From: Bryobacterales bacterium
GTDB lineage: Bacteria; Acidobacteriota; Terriglobia; Bryobacterales; Bryobacteraceae
Length of the DNA stretch: 64,000 nt
Assembly (NCBI GenBank): GCA_020846745.1
Contig: JADLDI010000099.1
Span: 62,001 to 126,000 of the forward strand
Reading direction: 5' to 3'
A program made the position numbers and the translations under genes. The notes under the pieces are model-generated. The model did not search any database and was not told where the DNA came from. It saw nothing but the letters and a program-made list of their open reading frames with translations. Of this stretch, positions 15,600 through 24,263 are shown in pieces; position 1 is the stretch's first letter, and every line of letters begins with the position of its first letter.

Positions 15600-18266
15600 A
15601 TGCGCTTTCAAAACTTGTTGGGCTTATTGAGCTTTTCGGCTATCGCGATTGTTCTGCGGGCCGACTCTCCGCGTTTTGAGCAGATGGTTGAGCCGGTGCT
15701 GAAGGCGCGGTGCGCGGAATGCCATAACGACCGGGCGCGGATGGGAGATTTGTCTGTTGCCACGCGCGATGGCTTGTTGAAGGGCGGCAAGTCCGGCGCG
15801 GCGATTGTGCCGGGGAAGCCAAGCGATAGCCTGCTGCTGACGATGGTGTCGGCGGGGACGATGCCGAAAGCGGGCCAGAAGCTGACGAGCGACGAGATTG
15901 CGACCATCCGGCGGTGGATTGAGGGCGGGGCGCTGCGGGCGGGGGAACAGGAAGCGGCGTTGAAGCCGGTGCGCGAGAGCGACGTGCACGCAATACTGGC
16001 AGCAAAGTGCTGGGTATGCCACGGCCGGCGGGAGCAAAAGGCGGGTCTCGATTTGCGGACCGTCGCGTCGATGCGGAAGGGCGGCAAGTCGGGCGCGGCG
16101 ATCGCCGTGGGCAATGCGGATAGGAGCCTGCTGGTGCAGCGGATTGCGAAGCAGGAGATGCCGCCGCCGAAGCTGCAGGAAGAGTATTCGGTGCGCGGGT
16201 TGACCGAGGATGAATTGCGGACGGTGAAAGCGTGGATTGCGGCGGGCGCGCCGCTGGACGATGAGAAGCCGGTGACGGCGGCCGTTCAAAACGATCCGCT
16301 GGTGAAGGCGAAGGACCGGCAGTTCTGGGCGTTTCAGGCTCCGCAGAGGCCGGCGATTCCGGCGGGCGCGGCGAATCCGATCGATGCGCTGGCGAAGGGC
16401 ACGTTGAGGAAGGAAGCGGACCGGCGGGTGCTGATCCGGCGGTTGTATTTCGATTTGATTGGACTGCCGCCGACACCGGACGAGATGGCGGCGGCGCTGG
16501 CGGATACGGCGCCCGATGCGTATCGACGGCTGGTGGACCGCTTGCTCGAATCGCCGCGTTATGGGGAGCGGTGGGCGCGGTACTGGTTGGATGCGGTGGG
16601 CTATGCGGACTCGGAAGGCGGCACGTCGGCCGATTCGGTGCGGCCGCATGCGTGGCGGTATCGCGACTACGCGATCCGGGCGTTTAACGTGAACAAGCCG
16701 TTTGACCGGTTTTTATCCGAGCAGATCGCCGGCGACGAGTTGTTCGACTACAAGGCTACGCGGGAGTATACGGCGGAGCAATTGGATTTGCTGGCGGCGA
16801 CCGGATTCTGGCGGATGGCGCCGGATTCGACCTATTCGACGGAGCAGAACTTCATTCCGGAGCGGATGGATGTGATCGCGAACCAGATAGAGGTGTTCGG
16901 GTCGGCCGTGTTGGGATTGTCGGTGGGATGCGCGCGATGTCACGACCATAAGTACGACCCGATTCCGCAGCGCGACTACTATCAACTGGTTTCGATCCTG
17001 ACGCCGGCGTACGACCCGTATGCGTGGCTGTCGCCGAACACGTGCCTGGGCGTGGGCGCGAACTGTAAGGACGAGCGGCAGCGGCACATTCTGCTGCGGG
17101 CGGGCCGCGAGTATGACGAAGTGATGGCGCACAATGCGCCGATCGAAAAAGCGATCGCGGAGTTGGAAGCGGCGAAGAAGGCGGCGACGGACGAGAAAAA
17201 GAAAAAGGAACTGGATGAACAGCTAGGCAAGGAGAAGGGGAAGCTAAAGGACCGGCCGAAGATCCGCGCGCTGTTCGATTTGGGGGCCGACCCGCCGCCA
17301 AACCGGATTTTGCTGCGAGGAGATGTGAATTCGCCGGGAGCGCTGGTGGAGCCGGGCGTGTTGTCGGTGCTGTCGGTGGGAGTGCCCGCGTATAAGCCGG
17401 AACCGCCGGGGTATGAGACCAAGACGACCGGCAGGCGGTTGGCGCTGGCGCGATGGTTGACACATCCGCGGCATCCGCTGACGGCGCGCGTGATGGTGAA
17501 CCGGATGTGGCAGCATCACTTTGGCGAGGGGCTCGTGAGTTCCGCGGGTAACTTCGGGAAGATGGGCACGCCGCCGGCGAACCAGCCGCTGCTCGACTTT
17601 TTGGCGACGGAGTTTGTGCAAACCGGATGGGACATGAAGGCGATGCACCGGCTGATACTGACTTCGGCCACATGGAAGCAGGAAGGCGCGCCGCGGCGGC
17701 TGGATTCGGATGCGCTGCGCGATTCGATTCTGGCGGTGGCGGGACGGCTCACACCGAAGATGTTCGGGGCGCCGGACGCGATTGAGACGAAGCCCGATGG
17801 CGAGGTGGTGGGCAAGCCTGCCAAGGACGGCTACCGGCGGACCATCTATGCGACTCAGCGGCGAACGCTGCCGGTGTCGTTGCTCGATGCGTTCGATTCG
17901 CCGTTCCTGAATCCGAATTGCGTGAAACGCGGACAGTCGACTGTATCGTCGCAGGCGCTGCATCTGATGAACAGCGATTTGCTGCGGGAGATGGCGCAGT
18001 ATATGGCGGGCCGCATTATCGATCAGGCGGGGGCTGACCAGAAGGCGCAGATCGAGCGGGCGTATCGGGTGGCGCTGGCGCGGCAACCGACGGATGCGGA
18101 GGCGGAGCAGGCGCGGCGCGCGATGACTGCGATTCGCGGGGAGTGGCGCAAAACATTGGATGCGAACCCGACGCCAGAGCCGCTCGACGGGCGCGCGGAC
18201 TGGCTTGCCCTGGCAACGGTTTGCCACACGATTCTGAATTCAGCGGAGTTCCAATATGTCGATTGA
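15600..18266 (+). CDS. PSD1/PSCyt cytochrome protein (DUF1549-DUF1553)
   Basis: This 888-aa secreted protein starts with a signal (MRFQNLLGLLSFSAIAIVL). Two N-terminal c-type haem motifs (CAECH near residue 40 and CWVCH near 140) lie in planctomycete-type cytochrome domains. They are followed by DUF1549 (LIRRLYFDLIGLPPTPDEM), a third CxxCH (CARCHDHKYDPI) and the C-terminal DUF1553 (LARWLTHPRHPLTARVMVNRMW). These proteins are abundant in planctomycetes and acidobacteria, always next to DUF1501 genes, and are thought to act in polysaccharide or sulfated-glycan breakdown; the activity is unproven. A Lys/Glu-rich insert sits near residues 520-560. The stop overlaps the DUF1501 start by 11 nt. Confidence 0.92.
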   Translation: MRFQNLLGLLSFSAIAIVLRADSPRFEQMVEPVLKARCAECHNDRARMGDLSVATRDGLLKGGKSGAAIVPGKPSDSLLLTMVSAGTMPKAGQKLTSDEIATIRRWIEGGALRAGEQEAALKPVRESDVHAILAAKCWVCHGRREQKAGLDLRTVASMRKGGKSGAAIAVGNADRSLLVQRIAKQEMPPPKLQEEYSVRGLTEDELRTVKAWIAAGAPLDDEKPVTAAVQNDPLVKAKDRQFWAFQAPQRPAIPAGAANPIDALAKGTLRKEADRRVLIRRLYFDLIGLPPTPDEMAAALADTAPDAYRRLVDRLLESPRYGERWARYWLDAVGYADSEGGTSADSVRPHAWRYRDYAIRAFNVNKPFDRFLSEQIAGDELFDYKATREYTAEQLDLLAATGFWRMAPDSTYSTEQNFIPERMDVIANQIEVFGSAVLGLSVGCARCHDHKYDPIPQRDYYQLVSILTPAYDPYAWLSPNTCLGVGANCKDERQRHILLRAGREYDEVMAHNAPIEKAIAELEAAKKAATDEKKKKELDEQLGKEKGKLKDRPKIRALFDLGADPPPNRILLRGDVNSPGALVEPGVLSVLSVGVPAYKPEPPGYETKTTGRRLALARWLTHPRHPLTARVMVNRMWQHHFGEGLVSSAGNFGKMGTPPANQPLLDFLATEFVQTGWDMKAMHRLILTSATWKQEGAPRRLDSDALRDSILAVAGRLTPKMFGAPDAIETKPDGEVVGKPAKDGYRRTIYATQRRTLPVSLLDAFDSPFLNPNCVKRGQSTVSSQALHLMNSDLLREMAQYMAGRIIDQAGADQKAQIERAYRVALARQPTDAEAEQARRAMTAIRGEWRKTLDANPTPEPLDGRADWLALATVCHTILNSAEFQYVD

Positions 18267-19677
18267 CGGGAAGATGCAACGGCGGGATTTCTTTGGACGG
18301 ATGGTGGATGGGCTGCAGGGTGCGGCCTTGGCTTCGCTGTTTGGGAAGGATCTTCTGGCGTCGGCTGCCGCGCCTTCGGACTTGAAACCCCGGAAGCCGC
18401 ACCATGAGCCGAAGGCGAAGGCGGTGATCCAACTGTTTATGAACGGCGGCCCGTCGCAGGTGGATCTGTTCGACCAGAAGCCGGCACTTACTAAGTACGC
18501 GGGACAGCCGCCGTCGCGGGACTTAGCCGCCGAGGTAAGGGCGGTGCGCGAAACGGGCGGGTTGATGCCCTCGCGGTATAAGTTCCAGCGCGCCGGTAAG
18601 TCGGGACTCGAGATATCGGAGATACTGCCGCATACGTCGAAGGTGGCGGATGAGTTATGCGTCATCAAGTCGATGTATACGACGCATCTCGCGCATGAAG
18701 CGGCGCTGTTTCTGATGCACGGCGGGCGGATACTGTCGACGCGGCCGACGTTGGGATCGTGGATCGTGTACGGATTGGGGTCGGAGAATCAGAACCTGCC
18801 GGCGTATGTGGTGCTGGACGATCCGAAGGGTCCGCCGGTGAACTTCATACAGAACTGGCAGGCGGGGTGGCTGCCGGCGGTGTTTCAGGGGACGCGTGTG
18901 CGGGCGGAAGGGTCGCCGATCTTGAATCTGCACGCGAAGAACGAGTATCCGTCGACGATTGTGGATATGAGCCGGAGCCTGCTGCATCGGATGGATGCGG
19001 ACCATCGGGACAAGCACCCGGGGAATGCGGAGTTGGAGGCGCGGATCGCCAATTATGAGTTGGCGGCGCGGATGCAGATTGCGGCGACGGACGCGCTGGA
19101 TTTGACGAAAGAGTCCAATGCGACGCGCGAGGCGTACGGCATGAACAACGAGCGGACGCACTCCTACGGGAAGCGCTGTTTGATGGCGCGGCGGCTGGTG
19201 GAGCGCGGCGTGCGGCTGGTGCAGATCTATATCGAGGGGCAGATTTGGGATAACCACAACGAGATATGGAAGGGGTTGGAATACGCGTGCGGGAAGACGG
19301 ATCAGCCGGCGGCGGCGCTGGTGCGGGATCTGAAAGAGCGCGGGCTGTTGGATTCGACGCTGGTGGTTTGGGGCGGCGAGTTCGGCAGGCTGCCGATTGC
19401 CCAGGCGCCGGGCGATAAAGCGGGTCGCGATCACGGGCCTTCGGGATTTTCGGTATGGCTGGCCGGCGGGGGTGTGAAGGGCGGGACGGCGTACGGGTCG
19501 ACCGATGAGATCGGGTACAGGGCGGCGGAGAACCGTGTGTCGATCCACGATTTCCATGCGACGGTGCTGCATCTGTTGGGGCTGAATCACCGGAATTTGG
19601 TGTTCCAGCGGGAAGGCCGTGGGGAGAGGATTACGGATGAGTTTCCGGCGCGGGTGGTGACCGAGATTATCACTTAG
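18256..19677 (+). CDS. Tat-exported DUF1501 protein (sulfatase-like fold)
   Basis: This 473-aa protein has a twin-arginine signal (QRRDFFGRMVDGLQGAAL) and the DUF1501 signatures FMNGGPSQVDLFDQKP, LVERGVRLVQIYIEG, VVWGGEFGRLP and GRDHGPSGFSVWLAGGG. The metal-site pattern resembles alkaline phosphatase-superfamily enzymes. The gene overlaps the PSD1 gene by 11 nt, so the two are translationally coupled and likely act together in the periplasm. An internal ATG at 18274 is an alternative start directly before the Tat motif. It is roughly the same length as its paralogue at 39248-40681. Confidence 0.92.
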   Translation: MSIDGKMQRRDFFGRMVDGLQGAALASLFGKDLLASAAAPSDLKPRKPHHEPKAKAVIQLFMNGGPSQVDLFDQKPALTKYAGQPPSRDLAAEVRAVRETGGLMPSRYKFQRAGKSGLEISEILPHTSKVADELCVIKSMYTTHLAHEAALFLMHGGRILSTRPTLGSWIVYGLGSENQNLPAYVVLDDPKGPPVNFIQNWQAGWLPAVFQGTRVRAEGSPILNLHAKNEYPSTIVDMSRSLLHRMDADHRDKHPGNAELEARIANYELAARMQIAATDALDLTKESNATREAYGMNNERTHSYGKRCLMARRLVERGVRLVQIYIEGQIWDNHNEIWKGLEYACGKTDQPAAALVRDLKERGLLDSTLVVWGGEFGRLPIAQAPGDKAGRDHGPSGFSVWLAGGGVKGGTAYGSTDEIGYRAAENRVSIHDFHATVLHLLGLNHRNLVFQREGRGERITDEFPARVVTEIIT

Positions 19678-19685
19678 GAGGCGGT

Positions 19686-20183
19686 ATGCTTCTGCGGACA
19701 GCGGTTGTTGGCTGTGTGATCGCCGGCCGGATGTTCGGCCAGCTGGTCGGGCTTTTCGCGGAACCGGAGAAGGTTTGCGACCTTCTGGTAGAGGAGGGGT
19801 TTCGCAATGCGAAGTGGGCTCCGGCGGCGGTTGGATACGGCTGCTCGCCGACGAACCTTCGGTTGGACTACTACGTTTCGGGGGACGATCCGCTGCTCGT
19901 GAAGCGGGTGAAGCTCGTGCTGGACCTGACGCACGAATCGGGGACGGTGGAGGAGCGGACGGCGGAGTTCGTTCGGGTGGTGAAGAAGTTGATGGAAGGA
20001 TTGGGGCTGAAGGCAACGCCGGAGTTGGTGGCGGCAATCAACGGGACGAAGCCGCTGCGGTTTGTGCAGAAGGGGGCGCGCGTGACGTTCGATCCGGGCG
20101 CGAGGCCGTACAAAATGCAGGCATTGACGGTCCGCGATGCAGGGGTGCGGGTGGTGACGATTCCGCGGGTGCCGAAGGATTGA
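19686..20183 (+). CDS. Hypothetical secreted protein in the PSD1/DUF1501 operon
   Basis: The family is not recognised. The 165-aa product follows the DUF1501 stop by 8 nt, with an excellent AGGAGG five bases before ATG 19686. It has a short N-terminal hydrophobic stretch (LLRTAVVGCVIAGRMFGQLV), then a mixed alpha/beta sequence with DYYVSGDDPLLVKRVKLVLDL and ends in basic residues. Because it is the third gene of a glycan-associated operon it may be accessory to it, but nothing in the sequence shows a function. Confidence 0.7.
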   Translation: MLLRTAVVGCVIAGRMFGQLVGLFAEPEKVCDLLVEEGFRNAKWAPAAVGYGCSPTNLRLDYYVSGDDPLLVKRVKLVLDLTHESGTVEERTAEFVRVVKKLMEGLGLKATPELVAAINGTKPLRFVQKGARVTFDPGARPYKMQALTVRDAGVRVVTIPRVPKD

Positions 20184-20215
20184 GACCAGAAGGTTCGCAC
20201 TACACGGAGCGCAAC

Positions 20216-21070
20216 TCATTCGCGGAACGAGGGGAAGGGGCGGTTGGATAGCGGGTCGTAGGCCCAGTGGAATTCGAGTTCGTAGGCGAGGGAGCGGGCG
20301 AGGCCGTCGAGGTCGGGGAACAGGGTGGCATTGGTGATGTTCATTTGATAGAGGTCGCGCATGGCGGCGGTGCGAAGGGAGTTGGAGGTTAGGGTGAATT
20401 TCACGATGGCGTTCTCGCCGCCTTGTTCAGCGACGATTTGTTCGACGGAAACGTCTAACACGCCAGGCATGACGAAGGTGCCGGATTGGGCGATGAGGCG
20501 CTGGTTCATGCGCTGGGGTTCCCCGATTACTACCACCGGGTGCGTGTTGGGGAGGAAGTATCGCTCGTAGTTGCCGACCGTACGGGGGCCGATTCGTTCG
20601 AGTTCGACGGGTTGGCCGTCCTCGGAGATTTGGATGCTCTGTTCGGAGAGGCGCGGCGGGCAGATGGCCCAGACGGCGGCGTCGGTGCGGGTACGTTCGA
20701 GGGCGAAGAAGGCGGCGACGTAGGGCGACCAGGTGAAGTCGAGCAAGCGTGTGGGCGCGCCGTGGTGTTGCATAAGCGCGAGCCATTCGAAGGTGTCGTC
20801 TTCAGCCGGGGGACTTTCGAGGAACAGGTGGGACTTGCGGCGGAAGATGCGGACGATGCGCTGTTCCTGGCGGGACCAGACGTCGCGGTGGACGCCATAC
20901 GCCATGAGATAGCGCGAGAGGGAACTGTACATGGGCCAGGACGCGTCGGCGGTGCCGCGGAAGGCCCAACTGCGGAATTCGTCGGTTTCGAGCTGGTCGC
21001 GGAAGTCCTTCCAGGTTTCGATACGGACTTCGCGGAAGTGGCTGACGGTCCCGTTAGCGCGGCTGGACAT
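20216..21070 (-). CDS. FRG-domain protein
   Basis: This 284-aa protein carries the FRG domain, named after its Phe-Arg-Gly motif, here FRGTADASWPMYSSLSRY at about residue 37. The domain's second hallmark, LMQHHGAPTRLLDFTWSPYVAAFFAL, lies near residue 105. The remainder has a conserved-looking alpha/beta continuation (RYFLPNTHPVVVIGEPQRMNQRLIAQSGTF). FRG proteins occur sporadically, often as single genes in variable regions and next to defence genes; their activity is not established. There is no signal peptide. It shares its strand with the phosphatase gene 34 nt upstream. Confidence 0.82.
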   Translation of the reverse strand: MSSRANGTVSHFREVRIETWKDFRDQLETDEFRSWAFRGTADASWPMYSSLSRYLMAYGVHRDVWSRQEQRIVRIFRRKSHLFLESPPAEDDTFEWLALMQHHGAPTRLLDFTWSPYVAAFFALERTRTDAAVWAICPPRLSEQSIQISEDGQPVELERIGPRTVGNYERYFLPNTHPVVVIGEPQRMNQRLIAQSGTFVMPGVLDVSVEQIVAEQGGENAIVKFTLTSNSLRTAAMRDLYQMNITNATLFPDLDGLARSLAYELEFHWAYDPLSNRPFPSFRE

Positions 21071-21104
21071 CGGCTGATTTCAGGGTATCAGCGGAGGTAG
21101 GCGC

Positions 21105-21929
21105 TTAGGGCTGTTTGGGTTGGAGCCAGCGCTCTTTCTGGCGGACGCGGTCGGCAGGACCGGCGGCGCGTTTGGGGGCATAAAGCGCTTCTTCCCAGGA
21201 ACCGTAGCCCGGATTGGGCAGGAGGAACCACTTGCGGCCCCAGTTTTCAAGGTAAGGCGCGACGAGGATAGCGCGCTGTTCGATGGAGGTACGGACGCCG
21301 GGGAGGAAGTCGCCGAGGTCGTCGCCGATCAATAGGAGGATGCGGTAGGTTTTGGCGATTTCCTGGCGGCGGGCGGTTTTCTCGCTGGTGTTCCATTCGG
21401 GGCGGTCGCCACGGCAGAGGAGGGTTTCGGGGCTGGCGGGGAAGCCTGCCTTGTTGAGGTTGGCGAGGGTGGCGGATTTCTGGCTCTGGTCGCGGTTGGT
21501 GACGAAGAAGACTTTGACACCGCGCCGGTCGGCGTACTGACAGAACTCGGCGGCGCCTGGGATGGCGACGGCCTGCTGTTCCTTTACCCACTGGTCCCAC
21601 GACTTGGGATCAAAATCGGTGTGGGTGACGACCTGGCGGGCCTGGCCGGGGGAATTGTCGAGGACGGTTTCGTCGATGTCGAGGATAATGGCGGGCTTAA
21701 GCTTCCTAAAGTTGCCGGTCTGTTCGATTGCGGCGGTGGACTTCTTATCTTTGAGGGCGCGGCTAAGGGCGGTGGTGGCGGCGCGATAGGTTTGGAGGCA
21801 GAGTCCGCGCCATTCGGGCGCCGTTTGAACCCAGAGGGTGGGGATGAGTTTCTGGTGGGTGGCGGGTTCGGGTTGCTGGGGGAATAAGCGAGCGGTCAGC
21901 AGCAGCGTGACCGGGAGCAGGTGGCGCAC
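21105..21929 (-). CDS. Secreted class C (e(P4)-type) acid phosphatase, HAD superfamily
   Basis: This 274-aa protein has an N-terminal signal (MRHLLPVTLLLTARLFPQQ) and the four HAD motifs: ILDIDETVLDNS (nucleophile Asp84, acid/base Asp86), FVTNRDQ (motif II), the Lys/Arg region ARRQEIAK (motif III) and LLIGDDLGDF (motif IV). The ETVLDNS extension and the late GRKWFLLPNPGYGSWEEALY are typical of e(P4)-type acid phosphatases/5'-nucleotidases, which release phosphate from nucleotides and small phosphoesters outside the cytoplasm. No lipobox is visible. Confidence 0.9.
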   Translation of the reverse strand: MRHLLPVTLLLTARLFPQQPEPATHQKLIPTLWVQTAPEWRGLCLQTYRAATTALSRALKDKKSTAAIEQTGNFRKLKPAIILDIDETVLDNSPGQARQVVTHTDFDPKSWDQWVKEQQAVAIPGAAEFCQYADRRGVKVFFVTNRDQSQKSATLANLNKAGFPASPETLLCRGDRPEWNTSEKTARRQEIAKTYRILLLIGDDLGDFLPGVRTSIEQRAILVAPYLENWGRKWFLLPNPGYGSWEEALYAPKRAAGPADRVRQKERWLQPKQP

Positions 21930-21968
21930 CTGAACAGGCTAGCAAACGGGGTGCGGGGGAAAAGCGAA

Positions 21969-22000
21969 ACAGCCGGGGAGGCGGTACTCCCCCCGGCTGT
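21969..22000 (-). terminator. Terminator downstream of the Flp pilin gene
   Basis: ACAGCCGGGG...CCCCGGCTGT forms a stem of about 12 bp with a small bulge and a 6-nt loop. On the minus strand it is followed by TTTCGCTTTT. It lies 41 nt after the pilin stop. Confidence 0.65.
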
Positions 22001-22040
22001 AACGGTTAAGATCGCTGCTTGTGGCGCTTGGGCCGCGGGA

Positions 22041-22241
22041 TTAAGAACCCTGCGCGGCGGCCTGCGACATCTGGGTGGCGATACGGTTGAAGATGGTGGT
22101 GATGCTGGTGGCGACACCAGGCATAATTGCGCCGGCGGCAACGGCGACGAAGCCGGCCATCAACGCGTATTCAATCAAGTCCTGACCACGGGTATCCTTC
22201 CAGATCCGCAGTTTCCAAACGATGCTAGTAAGCTTTTTCAT
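22041..22241 (-). CDS. flp: Flp/Fap-type pilin
   Basis: This 66-aa prepilin belongs to the type IVb tight-adherence (Tad) pilus. A basic leader (MKKLTSIVWKLRIWKDTRG) ends at the Gly of a prepilin-peptidase site, followed by QDLIEYALMAGFVAVAAGAI with the +5 Glu and the hydrophobic assembly helix. Usual length is 50-70 aa. A strong purine-rich ribosome-binding site (GAGAGGAGAAAG) precedes the ATG. The tad assembly genes are not adjacent; only a CpaF ATPase occurs, about 8.3 kb away on the same strand. Terminator-bounded single gene. Confidence 0.92.
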   Translation of the reverse strand: MKKLTSIVWKLRIWKDTRGQDLIEYALMAGFVAVAAGAIMPGVATSITTIFNRIATQMSQAAAQGS

Positions 22242-22344
22242 AATCTCTTTCTCCTCTCCCTACAAAAGGGTTTTTGTATGTCTGACTCATTGATAACATT
22301 TGGGCTTTACGCGCTAAATCGAGTAAAACCCTTAAAGAATCCAT

Positions 22345-23322
22345 TTAAGAATGCGTAGTACCCTCCGTTCGTAGAAGTTCTTGACCGGGTGGTAAGTCGA
22401 ACGGCTGAGCGAGGTGACGAATAGATTCACCACGCTGTTCGATGTCCTGCTCGCGCCAGGCGCCCGGGAGTTCTCCGGCGCTCAGGTAATCGATACGGTC
22501 GGGCGCGATATGCATGAGGCGGCTGCAGGTGGCGTCGGCTGCCACGACGTCACGGCTCATGACGATGAGGCCCGCGGGCTTGGCAGAGCCCTGGATGGGT
22601 CCGTTGCCTTCCATGGCGACGATACCGTCGACGATCGCCACCGTGTTCGGAACGAGGCGGTTGATTTCCAGGATCGACCGGCTAATTCCTTCGTAATGGA
22701 GCGGGTTTTTGGGCCACCCATAAACCGAGCCGGGGATGAGGCCGAATAGGTTTTTCATCGACAGGGTGACGCCGGCCCAGTGATGGGTTTTCATGCGCGG
22801 CAGCGAGATGACGATGTCGGCGGCGAGGACCGTTTGAGGCAGATAGATCTTGCCTGCCGGGAATCGCGAGCGCAGCGCGACGACCTCGTCCCGATTCAGG
22901 TCGGTAAAGAGGTCTTCGAAATGGGGGATGTGTTTGAAGTAGCCGGCTTGTTCGGCGATGCCGAGGGTGTCGCGGCGATGGCCGGGCCCTTCGCCGATGC
23001 GGACGTCGGCGGCGCCCATCGATTTGGCGAATTCGACGGCGGCAGCGACGGTGAGCGCGCTGGTGTTGATGGGCCGCGTGGAGTCGAATTCAACGAGATT
23101 GGGCTTGAGTAGGACACGTTTGCCGCGCAGGTCGAGGCCACAGAGTTTGGCGGCCTGGCGAAGGGTGGCGACAAGGTCGACGGAGTAGTCGTTCGCTTTG
23201 ACGATCGCGACGGCCGAGGGACGGCGGGCGGCGGTTGCGGTTGCACCGCGGCGGAGGCCGCACCCGGATAGAGCGGTGGTGGCGAGCGCGGCGGCGGAAC
23301 GGAACCAGTTGCGGCGTGTCAT
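22345..23322 (-). CDS. DUF362 lipoprotein with Tat-like signal
   Basis: This 325-aa protein starts MTRRNWFRSAAALATTALSG followed by Cys21, combining a twin-arginine motif with a lipobox (LSGC). The rest is a DUF362 domain (KRVLLKPNLVEFDSTRPINTS, DIVISLPRMKTHHWAGVTLSMKNLFG, LVPNTVAIVDGIVAMEGNGP). DUF362 proteins often accompany iron-sulfur clusters; no ferredoxin motif is fused here. ATG 23322 is chosen because it overlaps the upstream stop (ATGA). The long frame continuing to 24033 is antisense-type Pro/Arg-rich sequence inside the neighbour. Function unknown; likely coupled to the squalene-cyclase-like protein. Confidence 0.85.
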   Translation of the reverse strand: MTRRNWFRSAAALATTALSGCGLRRGATATAARRPSAVAIVKANDYSVDLVATLRQAAKLCGLDLRGKRVLLKPNLVEFDSTRPINTSALTVAAAVEFAKSMGAADVRIGEGPGHRRDTLGIAEQAGYFKHIPHFEDLFTDLNRDEVVALRSRFPAGKIYLPQTVLAADIVISLPRMKTHHWAGVTLSMKNLFGLIPGSVYGWPKNPLHYEGISRSILEINRLVPNTVAIVDGIVAMEGNGPIQGSAKPAGLIVMSRDVVAADATCSRLMHIAPDRIDYLSAGELPGAWREQDIEQRGESIRHLAQPFDLPPGQELLRTEGTTHS

Positions 23323-24215
23323 GTGAGACCTCGCAAGGAAAGGGGGCGGCAGGATCTGGAGTTTTCGCCGAGGCACTCGAGCGCCGTGAGGAGAACGTCG
23401 TTGGAACGGTTCGCTAGAGGCGCCGGGCCGGAGGGGAGGTTGTGCAGTTGGCGGGCGAGGCGGAGCCAGGCCGCACCGAGTGGAGAAACCTGTTCGACGG
23501 GCCACTGGCGCAAGCGGTTGAGGGCCGAATCGGGCTTGGGGCTTTGCTGCAGGCCGATGAGGGCCATGGCGGTGGTTTCCGGGAACGATTCGAGCGGGAT
23601 GCCCAATGCCTCTGGAGCGCCGTAGTTCCAACCGCCATCGGGGCAGCGGCGGCCGAGGAGCATGCGCTCGGCCGTTTGCACGCGGTATTCGATTTCGTGG
23701 GTGCGGCTGATGCGATGGCGGCTCAGGATAAGGTAGCGGCGCAAGGCCACCAGAGCGTGCGAGGTGGGTTCTACCCAGGAGTTGGTTCCGGCCACCCAGG
23801 CCCAGCCGAACGAACCGCCATCGGCGGGCACGCCACCGGATTGGATGCGGGTGAGCAGGCGACGCCAGAGGGAGCCTTCGGCGCCTCGCGTTTGCGCAAG
23901 CCAACAGGCGGCACGGTCGACGGAACCATCGATGGTAGCCGAAGCAAGGTGGAGCGTTACAAACAGAGAGGTGGCCCAGGAGGGTTCGTCGATGGTGGCA
24001 TGGGGACGGACAGAGCCGTCGGCGTGCTGCCACGATCGGAGAACACTGAGCGCCCTCCGACAGCGCTCAGTGTAGGCCTCCGAATCGATCAGGGCGAGAG
24101 CGGCCCAGGCTGTGGGTTCCAGCCACGACGAATTGCCGCGGTGATAGCCCCAACCGCCATCCGGATTCTGGATGGAGGCGAGCCAGGCACGACGCTCGTC
24201 TGCGTACTGCACCAC
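23319..24215 (-). CDS. Squalene cyclase/prenyltransferase-like (alpha/alpha toroid) protein
   Basis: This 298-aa protein has repeated QW-type motifs: QNPDGGWGYHRGNSSWLEPT near residue 16, QHADGSVRPHATIDEPSWAT near 64, DGGSFGWAWVAGTNSWVEPT near 126 and CPDGGWNYGAPEAL near 192. These are found in terpene cyclase and prenyltransferase barrels. It is about half the length of true squalene-hopene cyclases, and the catalytic DxDD motif is absent, so it is probably a toroid-fold binding protein. It starts at GTG 24215, has no signal peptide, and overlaps the DUF362 gene by 4 nt. Confidence 0.75.
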   Translation of the reverse strand: MVQYADERRAWLASIQNPDGGWGYHRGNSSWLEPTAWAALALIDSEAYTERCRRALSVLRSWQHADGSVRPHATIDEPSWATSLFVTLHLASATIDGSVDRAACWLAQTRGAEGSLWRRLLTRIQSGGVPADGGSFGWAWVAGTNSWVEPTSHALVALRRYLILSRHRISRTHEIEYRVQTAERMLLGRRCPDGGWNYGAPEALGIPLESFPETTAMALIGLQQSPKPDSALNRLRQWPVEQVSPLGAAWLRLARQLHNLPSGPAPLANRSNDVLLTALECLGENSRSCRPLSLRGLT

Positions 24216-24263
24216 CCTTCGTATCGGCGGGAATCGTACGGGGCTTTAGCGGTTGATTAGAAT

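Noticed and set aside
23323-24033. N-terminal extension of the DUF362 frame
   Set aside because: Pro/Arg/His-rich reading antisense-type to the squalene-cyclase-like gene; the Tat/lipobox start at 23322 is clear.
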